From Acidimicrobiia bacterium (GTDB lineage Bacteria > Actinomycetota > Acidimicrobiia > Spongiisociales > ZC4RG35), in contig JAUXMQ010000079.1 of the NCBI GenBank assembly GCA_030623125.1, positions 1-6,103 on the forward strand: DNA of 6,103 nucleotides, read 5' to 3'. Of this stretch, positions 5,610-6,103 are shown piece by piece; position 1 is the stretch's first letter, and each line of letters begins with the position of its first letter. The position numbers and the translations under genes were made by a program. A model generated the notes under the pieces. The model was not told the DNA's origin. It ran no database searches and saw nothing but the letters and a program-made list of their open reading frames with translations.

Positions 5610-5818
5610 TCATAATCCAGAGCCAGGCATGCCGAAGAACAAGAAGAACGTGGTACCGACGTAGGCAATCACGAGTTCGCCAATGTCGTTGAGTTCTATC
5701 CCACCAAGAGCCAGATTGACGATCCTGCCCCGATGTTCAATGCACCAAAGGTGACCACAGTGCGATTGAAGCATTGAGGCGGAGCCTCCTGATCGTCTTC
5801 CACATTCGAGTTACTCAT
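5610..5818 (-). pseudogene. Frameshifted small membrane protein gene upstream of frdA
   Basis: The frame from ATG at 5818 reads a polar start (MSNSNVEDDQEAPPQ) and then a hydrophobic run (TVVTFGALNIG), before ending at a TAG (5698-5696). The frame one base back, entered at the GGGG run near 5730, continues as RIVNLALGGIELNDIGELVI and AYVGTTFFLFFGMPGSGL to TGA at 5612-5610. Joined, they give a roughly 70-residue protein with two hydrophobic segments, as if one G had been lost. Alternatively the second frame alone is a 54-residue gene starting at ATG 5774, which has AGGAGG ten bases upstream. I do not recognise the family. It points the same way as frdA, about 110 bp ahead. A sequencing indel is as likely as real decay. 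Confidence 0.4.
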
Positions 5819-5833
5819 GGAGATGCATCGGTT

Positions 5834-5916
5834 CCGAGGGAAGACGTCTCGGTGCCAGGCTAAGGACCTGGTGGGGTTTATCGCCCCGTGGAGTTCGAGT
5901 CCTCTCTCCGACACCA
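5834..5916 (+). tRNA. tRNA-Leu-like sequence (AAG loop), 5' half degenerate
   Basis: The 3' two-thirds follow a leucine tRNA exactly. Anticodon stem CCAGG/CCTGG (5855-5859, 5867-5871) encloses the loop CTAAGGA, anticodon AAG with G37. A long variable arm has GGGG/CCCC (5873-5876, 5884-5887). The T loop is TTCGAGT (5894-5900), followed by acceptor strand CTCCGAC, discriminator A and encoded CCA (5914-5916). The T stem pairs only if one G is restored before TTCGAGT (GGAGG/CCTCT). Upstream, CCGAG/CTCGG (5834-5838, 5848-5852) makes a D-arm-like hairpin, but no 5' acceptor strand GTCGGAG is found; ATCGG at 5827-5831 is the closest. It is probably a decayed tRNA-Leu or the 3' half left by an integration event. 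AAG is rare in bacteria and may derive from GAG. Confidence 0.5.
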
Positions 5917-5948
5917 GCACTCAATGCCCCTACCACGGCACTGAGTGC
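5917..5948 (+). terminator. Strong hairpin directly after the tRNA-like CCA end
   Basis: GCACTCA (5917-5923) pairs with TGAGTGC (5942-5948). Inside it, after one mismatch, TGCC (5925-5928) pairs with GGCA (5937-5940), giving 11 pairs around an 8-base loop. It begins at the first base after CCA, so it may help end or process the tRNA transcript. No T run follows. It could also be an inverted repeat used by a recombinase. Confidence 0.4.
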
Positions 5949-5956
5949 CCTCCTGT

Positions 5957-5976
5957 CCCGTCGCGACGGGTTTCTC
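5957..5976 (+). terminator. Palindromic hairpin with short T run
   Basis: CCCGTCGCGACGGG (5957-5970) is a perfect palindrome followed by TTTCTCT. It is likely a short intrinsic terminator for the tRNA-like locus. The remainder to the right edge (about 130 bp) shows no gene, only a 7-bp direct repeat GGGCACC at 6078-6084 and 6089-6095. Confidence 0.45.
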
Positions 5977-6103
5977 TCCATCGTCGGTGCCGTCTGTCGT
6001 CTGCATTTGGCTGGTGGGAGGGGAGTGCACAGCGATGTACCCAGCGGACTCCTTATGCATCTAGTGGAAATGGTTCCGGGCACCCTGAGGGCACCGCCAA
6101 TGA

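Noticed and set aside
1..6103. CRISPR array, insertion sequence or integrase gene
   Set aside because: No regularly spaced repeats, terminal inverted repeats or transposase/integrase motifs were seen on either strand.

Overview
The window is a moderately GC-rich bacterial segment. Every convincing protein gene lies on the minus strand, so the natural reading direction is right to left. I cannot name the organism. The GTG starts, GTGA stop/start overlaps and a ferredoxin of the small C-x5-C type are compatible with an actinobacterium or a similar high-GC soil or marine lineage, but that is only a weak inference.

Right to left, the layout is as follows. (1) 5834-5948 (+ strand) holds a tRNA-Leu-like sequence. 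It has a clean anticodon arm, long variable arm, T loop and encoded CCA, but its 5' half does not fold as a tRNA and its T stem appears to lack one base. Two strong hairpins follow it. (2) 5610-5818 (-) looks like a small membrane-protein gene broken by a single-base frameshift. (3) 5501-2287 (-) is a complete, tightly overlapping frdABCD operon for an Escherichia coli-type menaquinol:fumarate reductase: flavoprotein, iron-sulfur protein and two heme-free membrane anchors. (4) 2265-1768 (-) is a TPR-like protein, 21 bp after frdD and probably the fifth gene of that operon. (5) 1727-1386 (-) reads like coding sequence in one frame but carries three internal stops, so it is probably a decayed gene. 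A hairpin at 1699-1718 may terminate the frd transcript. (6) A second minus-strand cluster starts near 1320: possible promoter, 61-codon membrane-protein candidate, small Fe-S ferredoxin, a protein made of two tandem helix-turn-helix repeats, and a small protein with the recurrent SFPASDPP motif. (7) 1-235 has no gene but holds an 11-bp direct repeat and a weak terminator-like hairpin.

Functionally, FrdA and FrdB form the soluble catalytic dimer, and FrdC and FrdD hold it to the membrane and carry the quinone site. Electrons pass from menaquinol through three Fe-S clusters and FAD to fumarate, or in reverse. The ferredoxin cluster is separate: a one-cluster electron carrier translationally coupled to a likely DNA-binding protein, which suggests (inference) a redox-linked or autoregulated unit. 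The most distinctive items are the gapless duplicated HTH protein coupled to the ferredoxin, the tRNA-Leu 3' half (a possible integration scar or decayed tRNA), and the series of small broken reading frames in the gaps around the intact operons.
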